A stretch of DNA of 64,000 nt from Ornithodoros turicata (Eukaryota; Arthropoda; Arachnida; Ixodida; Argasidae), in the NCBI RefSeq assembly GCF_037126465.1, contig NC_088210.1, forward strand, positions 27,429,511 to 27,493,510. Direction: 5' to 3'. The stretch's first letter is position 1. The number at the start of each line of letters is the position of its first letter. The translations under genes were made by a program, and so were the position numbers. This document shows positions 1-9,549 of the stretch, piece by piece. The notes under the pieces were generated by a model. That model saw only the letters and a list, made by a program, of their open reading frames with translations, ran no database searches and was not told the origin of the DNA.

Positions 1-45
1 CCGATATTTCGAACAGGGACTGTTCTCCTCCTGGCTGCAGTAGAA
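1..45 (-). repeat. Fragment of hammerhead-like palindromic repeat
   Basis: Read on the minus strand this end holds a stem-loop GAACAG-TCC-CTGTTC followed directly by GAAATATCGG. The same stem-loop and GAAATATCGG tail occur near 22.5 kb and 32.1 kb, so this is a truncated, slightly diverged copy of that dispersed family. The window edge cuts it. Confidence 0.5.
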
Positions 46-689
46 GGACAGGAGGTTCTACGTATATTAGCTGACATTTGCCATTCTCTCTAGCTGATCT
101 CACAATGCGATTGGTGCGCAACTAAGCAACAACAAGAAATAAGTAATGGTGATTGTAATGGGATGTTTCGCCGCTGCGGCGGCACCCTATCCCATTGCTT
201 GAGGTGGAGAAGATGGTGAATTAAGGAGTGATTACACTAGATGCCGTATCAGTATTGAGAATAGATGTATGGCCGTCTAGAACGCGATTAGATAGGGTCT
301 AACTAATATTAATATCTTCAGCAGATATCTCTTTCTGTGGCGCGTTCACAAGTACTGGAAAAGTTTTGAATATCGTCATATCATTCTGAATAAGTTGAGC
401 TGAGCAAGAGCGCATTGCTCGACCGCCCAAGTTCTGTGGCTGCAAATTAGTGGAAGGACTGTGACAAGTTATCGTTATTATGGTACTCTGGTACTCTCAC
501 TGCAGCATAGGATTGACTTTCCTTCCTTGCTTTAGACTAAACGTTTGCTCACATGTAAATGCCTTTAATCTCTGAGGTGGTCCCAAATGGAATAATATTT
601 CTCGGAGAACCTTACCGCTGGGAACGCTAATATATCATGAGTGCCCACATATCAACAGAGCTCGAGGTCACAGAAGATGCAACATAAGA
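46..689. other. No gene seen
   Basis: No open frame of useful length, tRNA or recognisable element was found. The sequence is mixed-composition intergenic or intronic DNA. Confidence 0.5.
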
Positions 690-850
690 GGAGCGTTATA
701 ACTCCCAGAAGAAGAAAAACAGTCTCTTTCCCAAGTACTTCTTCTTCTTTTAAATAATCAGTCAAACAATAGTCTCTGTTCGGAATATGGGCGGCTCTCG
801 TCCTGAAGCATTGCCCTTCATACATCTTTACCGGTTCGCTGGATTTGTAC
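690..850 (+). repeat. Diverged copy of hammerhead-like repeat
   Basis: The segment starts CCCAGAAGAAG, contains AGTCTCT twice, reaches TCTGTTCGGAATATGGGCGGC, and ends TACCGGTTCGCTGGATTTGTACCC. That order matches the right arm of the element at 22425-22584, with about 45 bp of extra, partly duplicated sequence inside the stem-loop. It is non-coding. The broader link to Penelope-like elements is an inference from the stem-loop layout. Confidence 0.45.
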
Positions 851-959
851 CCTTATAAGTGAGTTTGTGGCTTTGTAGTTCCGGCGCGAACCGTAGAAAA
901 TGTGGTTGCCCAAAGAAATAATTGGTTGCCCTGTTGTAAGCTGTCCGTTAAAAACAGTT

Positions 960-1190
960 GATACCACTTCATGAAATGCCACCATAGGGTGACAAGCGAA
1001 CCCACACCCACCTCCGAGTCAGGGATGGTATACCACCCTGGCCAGGTACTCTCTCATCAGAGTACCGTGCCACGCTAAGAGATACGGGGGTACACCCCCT
1101 CGACCACGCATTCTCCCTTACGTTGTTGCCAGTCGCTCCCACGTTCACACAAACGAACTCTGGGGAAGTTTATTAACACTCTAGCACATC
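960..1190 (-). repeat. Possible tRNA-derived retroposon
   Basis: On the minus strand this stretch shows a weak A-box-like TTAGCGTGGCACGG, a local hairpin (GTACTCT...AGAGTAC), and about 90 bp on a weak B-box-like GTGGGTTCGCTTGTC. It is flanked by unrelated sequence and no second copy was found in the window. A diverged SINE or chance resemblance are both possible. Confidence 0.22.
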
Positions 1191-1216
1191 AATTGGTTAG
1201 GTATGCAGTTGTGACT

Positions 1217-1278
1217 ACTATTACTACTACTGCAATACACACGTGTATTGCAGTAGTATTGAATTGAATTGAATTGAT
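1217..1278. repeat. Short palindrome plus GAATT microsatellite
   Basis: ACTACTGCAATACAC is followed at once by its near-perfect inverse GTGTATTGCAGTAGT, then by four TTGAA/GAATT units. It is a small cruciform-capable site beside a simple repeat. Confidence 0.6.
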
Positions 1279-4200
1279 TTCCCTTTTGGGATGGAAGAGA
1301 GAGAGAGCAAAAAGCCATTCAGGCTCGACAAGTCTCATATTGACAAGGTCATAAGACATATTGTATATTGTAAATATACAATACGCAACACAAATATGTA
1401 TAAACCTATATGTACATTATCTACGGGACCAGATGTGCATGCAATATATTATGTTATTATGTATGTCTCTACAATAGATATTATGTACAGCCACTGTCTA
1501 CAGTCATGTTGGTGACTATCTACAAATGAAAAGGTATAGAGAAGACAGGTGGGGAAGAAATGGGTGTCGCAGTTCTGGCGAGACAGAGCAAGATATAGTT
1601 TCTGCGCTACTAGACATTTCGGCTTACCAAAAAACAACAACAGTATCGTCCTGCGGCAGCCCGCTTCCTGTCCGTTCTTCCTCTCCGTGGAAGTATACAG
1701 CAGTAGCTTGTAAACGCCAAAACCGGGAGCCAGTCTCCCTCTATCACATTACGGTCACCCACGACTCATCCACTGCGCACGCCCTTCTTCGGCGCGCGGC
1801 CTCAGCTGGCGTCTGGCATGACTGGCCACACAAAAGACGATGCAACAAAAACAGTGAAACAAAAAGAGGGACAGGCAGAAAAAACAAAAAAAAAAAAAGA
1901 GGGAAGTCCACGATTTAGTTTAGTCCGAGATCATTTATTCTTGTCTGAGCGCAGCAGAACGGAGAGAGGAAGAGGGGGCATCTTGTAATCCCTGGGGTTC
2001 GGCCTCTCCTGCATGCACACACAAAGAACGTGTCCAGCAACAATTGACCTGACCCCGTGGCGTGTGCGTACATATCTCCCTCTGTCGGCAATCTCGCTGT
2101 TTCTCGTGTGGCCCCGCGAGAATCGATGTTGCCACCGGACGTTAATCGGAATTATGATTTTGGCCGCGGCGCTGTTCCCTTGAGGGCAGTGGGCGCCTGT
2201 GCCGGCCATAAGTGTGCGGCCGCCGCCGCCGCTTATCTGCGTAAATATATAGATGGCATAACGACAAATCCAATGATGTAACTGACTGGGGGGGAAGAGA
2301 AGTGGACGGTGGTACCTTTTTGGCGGAAGGACAATCAGGTTGATGGTCTGCCTGGCTGCTGGACGCGCCAGATCTCTTCTGGCAGCTTTTGAGTGGTCTG
2401 AGCCTGTATTAGGAGCACGTCGGAAGTCATTCGGCGGACGGATAGCTGTGGTCCCTCGATTAGGGTAATACACTGCGAGGTTGTCAGGGAGGAAGGGCCT
2501 CACAGTGGTGGAAGGAGGGGGGTGACTTCACGTAGATTTTGTGGGGGAGACTGTGGATTGTGGGATCATGTTAGTACAGACGACCAGAGCCACTACGTCA
2601 TTGATTACGTAACGCCGCCGCGCAAGGCATGCTGGTGGGCAGTATCAGCCGACGTGTTTTTCCCGCTTCTTGCCCACCACAGCAAAATATAACCTCGAAC
2701 CAGTCTTTTCGTGACGTCACATGTTTGTAAACAGAGGGTCGTCTATAGTGATAAGATATATATTGAAAATCATTTGCTCTCCGTCCAAGAATATAACTCG
2801 CAAGAACTCCTTCCTTTGTTCCACAGCTGGGCACACGTATACAGAAAGTCGTTGACTCTACGTTTGCGCATTTACGATGCTCGACAGTTTGTTCCTTTAG
2901 CGTTACCAGCATCTCGAGATTCACCATGCAGAGTATTTCGACGAGAGTATCTCACGCATGGAATTCGCTTCTAAGTAAAAGACCATAAGTCGCGCACATA
3001 TTCTGCTGGTTCACAAAAAAGTGTTTTAGTTCGTATAGCAAGGAATGTATAGAGTTTATTCACTGACGTCACACCTCTAGAGGGCGTTAGCTTGAAAAAA
3101 AAAAAAACGAAATCGCTGCCATGATGTAGGTCCTTCGAAGTTTGGTTCCGGTTTTCGTTCACTTCCACATTAGAGGACTGTTAACATGAAAATTACTTGG
3201 TCTGTGGTACAAATAGTACTAGATGGGAACTATGGGTGGGTGTGGTAGATGGGGTGAAACACCCCATCTCATCTTCATCCTCTATTGTTGTTGTTGTTGT
3301 AGTTGTAGTAATCGCAGTAACTTTGAAACACCAAGTATACGGTGAATGCGATGTGGTGAAGGTCTTGATAGTCAAAACCCGAGAACCTACATTATGGCGG
3401 CAAATCTGCTAGCGATAGGGGCGCTCCCCTGCGGATGACGTCATGCGAATAAACCCTATTATATCCACAAGTCCATTTGCGCAAAAGGCTATTACACCTT
3501 TATTTGTGTACCTCTATGCAGTTGAAGTAAACAGCCTTTTCTTCAGGACAAGTTAACTCCTACAGGTCAGTCCGTCCACAAATCTAAAGACGTCCGTGAT
3601 TGGCTTATGTGAGCGTATGACGCTTCCGATACACAAAGTAGGTCGCGCACATGCATCAAACTATCGATAAAGTTGCGGAAACACTCGCAGGAGGCGACAG
3701 GTTTAGAGCTCATTTGCATGCTTTCAAAGCAAACACGTAAAAGATTCGTGTTAACAAAACATCTGAATCCCCACCATCCCCGTATTCCCCGCTCTCAATG
3801 CGCGTACTACATTCTCCGCTGGCGGAGGTATACATCTCTGACTGTAGCTCTTAATATGTTGTTTCGCGGAGCATAGTCGACGCATCGAAAACAAAACTAG
3901 TTCCTGCACTCAATATCAAATATCAATATCAATATCAGTTGTCAGAAGGACAGTTTTGCTGTAATCGCCCTCTCAATATCAATACGCTGATCATATCCTC
4001 AAAAAAAAGAAGACAAAACTTTAAGAAAAAAACAAAAGAGGGGGTAACGGCGAACATTCACGAAGCGAAACCGCCGAACGTTGAACCCAAACAACTTTCG
4101 CGCCACTGGATCGTCTCCATCCATTTCCTATTATTGCACGGGGGCTGTTTATGCGGTTCTCATGTCCAAAATATATACGTAACCTATTTCCTTGACACGA

Positions 4201-5021
4201 GGAACTGCGCTCCAGGAAAGCCACTCCGAAAACTTGAGGAGCCGGTGTCGTAGGTTGCCCCCTCAATCCGTTATCGGGACGTCCGTCTTCTTCTGATGAA
4301 CCCATATATCAAGCCGCCAGGGATATTCGTCTTATTCGCCCGCGCTGGCGACGTAATGACAGCAATATCTAGAACAAGGGGGCGCGCGTATAGACATCAA
4401 AGGCGTGCTTGCTTTCATTCTCTCCTTGAGATTCGTGTGTGTGAAAGCGACGCATATTTCTGATAAGCCGTGTTGATGGGTCGTCTCACGCGAACGCGGG
4501 ATTTTTTTGCATTAAATCTATATTCTAGAATCGTACATGTACAATTATGCAGTCGTATCATACACCATATCAAAGTCGAGGCATTATCATAGAATGCATG
4601 CTGTGGTATAGTGACAACCATATCGAACGTCATAGCAAAATCACCTCATAATTGTATAATATGATCACAACTAATATATCTCGCATCATATGAAATTCAC
4701 GTCGTATGAGATATGATATAATCACAACCATATCAGAGGCACATCTATGCAGTCTTACACGCACATCGCAGTTTGCACACTGTCTCTGTGGGGTATATTG
4801 ACTATTGCTATGCAACTTTATACATATCTAGGAATGCTGATATGTTTTTCGAGAGCTACTCTAGCTCTTTCGAGTACTACTCTAGATTTCGGAAGTAGTC
4901 GGGAAAGAGAATGGTTCAGTACGACCATATTGCCGTCATGAACTTCAGAGCTTCACTTTTAATCATCGTCCTAGGCTTGCTCCTATTGCCTAGCTCCACA
5001 GCACTCCTCGTCGTGACAAAA
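1279..5021. other. No gene seen; simple repeats
   Basis: Open frames here (the longest about 190 codons on the minus strand at 1931-2503) show no recognisable domain and look like chance frames. Visible structure is limited to a GTT-rich run near 3284-3310, CAATAT repeats near 3912-3990, several poly-A/T runs, and loosely repeated ATATGAT/ATCACAAC units at 4640-4740. Confidence 0.5.
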
Positions 5022-5177
5022 TACACTCTTAAAAATTAACTTTGCCGCAAAGCACGCTCCTAGCTAACCATCATCTCGAGTGATATCGTTATCTCCCTGA
5101 TTTGTTGAAAACGATATCATTCGAGATGATGTTTGGTTAGGAGCGTGCTATGCGGTGAAGTTCATTTCTAAGAGAGT
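5022..5177. mobile_element. CACTCTTAAAA palindromic MITE, short copy
   Basis: The left end reads TACACTCTTAAAAATTAAC and continues through AGCACGCTCCTAGCTAACCA and ATCTCGAGTGATATCGTTAT. The right end is the inverse (GATATCATTCGAGATGATG, TTAGGAGCGTGCTATGCGGT, CTAAGAGAGTA). The central part present in longer copies, with the GGCGTACGCC pair, is missing, so the arms nearly touch. It is a non-coding, non-autonomous DNA transposon of the family described at 55555-55807. Confidence 0.8.
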
Positions 5178-5229
5178 AGTGCGCTGACACCGAACACCTG
5201 ATGGCGCTGCAGTATACGTAATTTGTCCT

Positions 5230-5494
5230 ATACTCTAAAAACAGAGCTTCATTGCATAGCACGCTCCTAGTCAACCATCATCTCGAATGACAACGTTTTC
5301 TCCGTGGATTTGAAGAAAACAGGGGGCGTTCGCCCTCGGGTTTTCAGCAAAACAGGTCAAGGAACGATGTCACTCGGGTCTCGGGAGGATGGTTCGGCTA
5401 GGAGCGTGCTATGCGGTGAAGTTCGTTTTTCTACCAATAACGGCGAGCCGATCCTGCCATTAGCCCCCACCCCTCGCTTCGTTTTTAAGAGTGC
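5230..5494. mobile_element. CACTCTTAAAA palindromic MITE, diverged copy
   Basis: It begins ATACTCTAAAAACAGAGCTTC and has the family's AGCACGCTCCTAG and ATCTCGAATGA blocks. The right arm, GCTAGGAGCGTGCTATGCGG TGAAGTTCGTTTTT, is followed by about 40 bp of extra sequence before a second TTTTTAAGAGTGCA end. The centre is rearranged compared with the long copies. It lies about 50 bp from the preceding copy. Confidence 0.75.
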
Positions 5495-6430
5495 AGGACA
5501 GTGCCAGGAGTGTATTTTTTTAAAAAAAGTTTGATCACCAGCCTTTAATCCATGTCGGAAAAAAAAAAGTCTCTCTCTCTCTCCTTCCATGGGCACTGTC
5601 GCAACATTCTCTTCTTAGCATGCATCTCCTCTGAGCTAAAGCCACGGAGTCGCGAGGCTCGAATAAGTATCAAGAATAGCCCTTGCGTACAACGGCCTTC
5701 TGGCGCGGAAAAAAGCAGAAGTGGGATAGGACCCGTATATGCACTTATCCATATCCGTTCGTGGTCGGTTCTGTGTCTCGAAATATAGTCAGAAGGGTGC
5801 ACACGTGTAACTATGGCAGCCTACTTACGTTAATTTAATATAGATTCCCCCAGACCTTCTTATAAATGATGTCCCTGCTGTATAGCCAACAACGGTAGCT
5901 TTGATTATTGATGTGAGTATGGATTGCATCATGGTTAAGGGTACATCCCTCGATGCAGTCTAAGTGCGGGGGAAATTACAGCCTTTGCTGTACGCAATAC
6001 TATTCCTCTCAACCATTACATAAATTCAGTCATTACATGTGGCATATATGTATGTAATGCGAATACGAAAGGCAACAGGTATTTCCGATTGCGTGCCATG
6101 CGATGAACGGCTAAAGCGCAAAAAGGGGATTTGAAAATACTTGTAAGCATTCCCGCAACGGTATATAACTGGCATTAATCTGTCACGCTACCGTTCGCGC
6201 GGTTCAATTCTCCGCTTCAGCGGCATCTGAAGAAGTCCAAACTTGATAGTGAAGCCATAACCGAAGGGATAACCCTGGCTTCGATATTCTAAGTTCTACT
6301 TGCGCATTCTACTTGGGCATAGAGCCATCCTCTTACTAAAATTTACGGCACATTCCTTATCTCGTCGTGGATTATACGAATTTCTCTGGGTCAAATAACC
6401 CAATGCAGGTTTTCCCGACGGTCAATATAT
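5495..6430. other. No gene seen
   Basis: Frames of about 80 codons at 5545-5802 lie opposite one another and carry no recognisable domain. A CT-rich run sits at 5570-5585. Otherwise unassigned. Confidence 0.5.
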
Positions 6431-7312
6431 ACAGAGTGTCTTTTTGTTTTTAGGCGATACAGATTTTTCATTAAAACACTGCACGGCTTATAGACATGCT
6501 GTTTTCACTTCTATCATCTCTACGCCGGCGGACGTCCTTGGCCATATGTTGCTCAACCGTCAAAGGACTAATTACCAAAAAATCGTTATTTAACTTTTTA
6601 ATGATAAAAGCTACGAAGTTGTCCCAATGAGAACATGTATTCCTTTCGGTGACCTGATATCGTAGCCGTTTTCAGAACAAAAATCCGTTCGGCAGATCGT
6701 CCGCAAAAAATTCATAAAGGAACACCTTTTTTTTTCGTTATTTTGTTCATTGCGCATCTTCGGAGACGCGTCTTTCCTTCACCCCCAATGTGAGAAGGTG
6801 ACGGAGCCTCATGCGTCGAAGATGGGGAACAAAACAAAAGCACATGTATCCTGTGACGCCATCGGAACTGCCCTTATCTTGGGTTGCATTTTCTGTGTTC
6901 TTTTAATCTTTTTCCAGTACGCAAGAGGCGACAGTGTGCTCTTCCAACCTCTCCACATTGGGGGTGAAGGAAAGACAGGTCTCCGAAGGTGCACAACAAA
7001 CAAATTAAAGAAAAAAATGGGGTTTCTTCACGATTTTTTTTGCGGACGATCTACCGAACGGATTTTTGTTCTGAAAACGGCTACGATATCAGGTCACCGA
7101 AAGGAATACATGTTCTCATTGGGACAACTTCGTAGCTTTTATAATTAAAAAGTTAATTAATGATTTTTAGGTAATTAGTCATTTGTCTGTCGAGCAACAT
7201 ATGGCAAAGTACGTCCGCCGGCCCAGAGATGACAGAAGTGAAAACAGCATGTCTATAACCCGTATAGTTTTTTTAATGAAAAATCTGTATCGCCTAAAAT
7301 AAGACACCCTGT
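6431..7312. mobile_element. Foldback element, ACAGRGTGTC ends
   Basis: Two long arms (about 6431-6720 and 7025-7312) are inverted copies with a few substitutions and small indels. The left end reads ACAGAGTGTC then TTTAGGCGATACAGATTTTT, and the right end is its inverse ending AAGACACCCTGT. Inside is a second inverted pair (CTTTCCTTCACCCCCAATGT near 6772 and its inverse near 6954). The element sits in a TATATA tract on both sides, so the duplication could be TA or longer. A 132-codon frame runs through it at 6750-7148. Its middle, from MGNKTKAHV, has a hydrophobic stretch (ALILGCIFCVLLIFF) in the only non-palindromic part. I treat it as non-coding. Confidence 0.8.
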
Positions 7313-8078
7313 ATATATATATATATGTAGGCTATATATATATACAAAGGAAAAATAGCCGAAGCTCTGTGGCTGCACGCTGAGCATATGTTTACAATTT
7401 GATCGTGCACTCCCAGCCGAGGACATATATATAAGCTATTACATTGATCTGATAAGCAACAACACTTTATATGGATGATGATAATTGGGGCATTTACTTG
7501 CCACAGGCGATACTTTGCCACATTGATTGCGGTACTTCCCTGAAAATGTAATGTTGCGCCTCATAGTGAACGCCAATGTGCTGTATTGTCAAAACGAGAG
7601 CCGCCGATATTTCGAATAGACCGCTTTCACGACTCCAGAATAGTCTTTGTTTTTAGATGGGTCTTTAATAAAGCTTCCGTTATACGCTACTTACATCACT
7701 GAGGCATATGTGCCATAGGACTAGACATTTGAATTTATTGATATTCATTTGAACCGCATTGCATGCGTTTACACACATATGCACATAGATACGAAAGCTA
7801 CAAATAATAGAAGAGAGGGGAGGAGGGGGAAAGCATTTACACCCGAAAGGTGTAAAAAAAAAAGAAATTACTGCGTACCCGCAACCGTAAAATATTGCTT
7901 TATTTGTCAACATCTCTCTACACTGGCGACTTAGCAGCAATTTCACTATGTTCCACCATTCATTATCTGTGTCCTCATTATTCGACCTCACCGCTGGGTA
8001 CACGCGCATTGAGTGGGCATTAAAGACTCATAAATCTCCCATCGCACAGGAGAGAACCGCAGAGCGCTGGCGGACCAC
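7313..8078. other. No gene seen; TA-repeat and repeat fragment
   Basis: A TA-rich run sits at 7313-7345. Near 7598 GCCGCCGATATTTCGAAT matches the GAAATATCGGCGGC block of the hammerhead-like repeat on the minus strand, but the rest of that repeat is absent. No gene recognised. Confidence 0.5.
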
Positions 8079-9096
8079 CCCTGGTAGCACACTATGTTGC
8101 CGAAACGTTGCCCCAATGTTTCCTACAAACGTTGCCTAAACGTCGCTAATGTCCTCTTCAGGCCACGTTCCAGTAACGTTGCTAGAAAATGTTCTTACAA
8201 CATTGCTGCAACATGACAACTACAACATGCCACAAAAGGGCAACGTTATGACGACATTTATGTAACATTGGCAAGAGGTTGGCGGAGGTATTTGTGCGCA
8301 ATTTCTTTCTTTCTTTTTTTTCTTTTTTTATGCGTCGGAACACAGATGCATGCTGACTGCGAGCACTTGTACGCCACTGGCAGCTGACTTGAGTTCCGCA
8401 AATCCCTGCATCACTTACTGGGGTAGGGCTATAGGGGTACCGCTTGGGTATCCCGTTTGGATATAGAGGTACTGTTACCAACCAGTAGCCTCTATTTACG
8501 AATATGATGGAGCATATACTAAAATGCAAAGTGTTGGGGTATGCCCGTTAAGTGTAGCAGGGCGTGCAACGTTTGCAACGGTGACCAGGATGCGTCTTTG
8601 AAGTTAGTCCTTGCATCTGCAAGAGTCAAGTGTACTCAACAACATTTTTGATATCCCTCCCTGTCATACAGTGTGTTTTTAATTCAGACTTTCGTATCTA
8701 ATGTGATTACCTACTGTTTGGAGCTGTAAAACCGGTAGGTTTCCTCCGTGGGTAAGAGTATTACGCAGTGTTATGTTGCTGGAAAGTCAATACACAACGT
8801 TCACGAAACGTAAGATTCACAATGTTGCTCCAACGTTGCTCTGCAATTTTGCATGAACATTGGTGAGCGTCAACTAACGTTCGTCCATTTCTGACAATGC
8901 TGCAGGAACGTCCGGCCGCAACGTTGCTTAAACGTTGCCCTGCCATGTTGCTTGAACATTGCTGAATGTCAAGTAATGTTGGTCCACTTTTGATAATGTT
9001 GCAGGAACGTTGTGAAATGTTGATAAACGTTACCCCACATTGGACAACATTCGCAACATTGCTGCAACATCGAGGCCACAATATGTGCTACTAGGG
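8079..9096. mobile_element. TIR element with AACGTT palindrome array
   Basis: The ends match as inverted repeats: CCCTGGTAGCACACTATGTT on the left, and on the right the inverse of CCCTAGTAGCACATATTGTG. Next to each end lie dense copies of self-complementary or half-palindromic motifs such as AACGTTGC, GCAACGTT, AACATTGC and AATGTTGC (8100-8275 and 8800-9075). The central 8290-8760 is unrelated DNA with a pyrimidine run. No transposase is visible, so it is probably non-autonomous. The ends resemble those of the CCAATATTGG element at 18381-18477 (CCCAAGCAGCATAACATC), which suggests one superfamily. I cannot assign that superfamily. Confidence 0.55.
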
Positions 9097-9160
9097 ACCC
9101 AGCCTTATGGTGGCGTCACATAGAGAAAAATGAAGGTCTCTTTCAAAGTGCAGTGCTATA

Positions 9161-9471
9161 TGTGAGGAGGGAATCTGCTTTCCCTGTCGCGCTCTGCTCC
9201 CTGCCATAAACTTGAGACGCGGACATCGAGGCACCCTGTTGTGCTCGCACCGAGGACCGGGAACGACGCAAAGGGACCAATCCCGGGCTCGCTGCGGTCC
9301 CGGTTCGTGGAATGAAGGTCCGTGAAATGCCACGACCTTGGGAAGAATGTATATATTGTAAATAAACTACAACGTCTCGAAGACGTTCGAAAAAGTGTTT
9401 CGACTCCACGCTGTCCGTTTTTCTGTTGCTGGGGACAAGTCCCCGCACTTCGAAGTTTTCCCCCCCTTACA
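9161..9471 (+). repeat. 5' LTR of Gypsy element
   Basis: 311 bp, TG...CA ends. TATATATTGTAAATAAA at 9349-9366 combines a TATA-like run with an AATAAA polyadenylation signal, as expected just before the R region. By eye it matches the 3' LTR base for base. Confidence 0.95.
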
Positions 9472-9490
9472 GTTTTCAGAAGTGGGATCA
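9472..9490 (+). promoter_or_regulatory. Primer-binding site (tRNA-Leu type)
   Basis: Directly after the 5' LTR, TCAGAAGTGGGAT (9476-9488) is complementary to the 3' acceptor region of animal tRNA-Leu, which ends ATCCCACTTCTGACACCA. The first few bases (GTTT instead of TGGTG) do not match. The tRNA sequence is from memory. Confidence 0.6.
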
Positions 9491-9549
9491 GTTCCTTTAG
9501 CCCCGACGTATTACGGCTACGACGTTCCTGTGTTACATCACGACTGAAG

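Noticed and set aside
1931..2503. 190-codon minus-strand frame
   Set aside because: No domain, low-complexity composition, and overlapping frames in other registers. Nothing supports a gene.
3500..3560. Additional hammerhead-like motif (CCTGAAGAAAAGGCTG on the minus strand)
   Set aside because: The CTGAAGA block is present, but no stem II or following GAAA could be found.
8079..9096. CRISPR-like array of AACGTTGC repeats
   Set aside because: Repeats are too short, variable and irregularly spaced, with no cas genes, and the DNA is eukaryotic.
9322..9549. N-terminal extension of the Gypsy polyprotein starting in the LTR
   Set aside because: The first in-frame ATG lies inside the 5' LTR and the same reading occurs in the 3' LTR. 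The ATG at 9550 after the primer site is the more sensible start.
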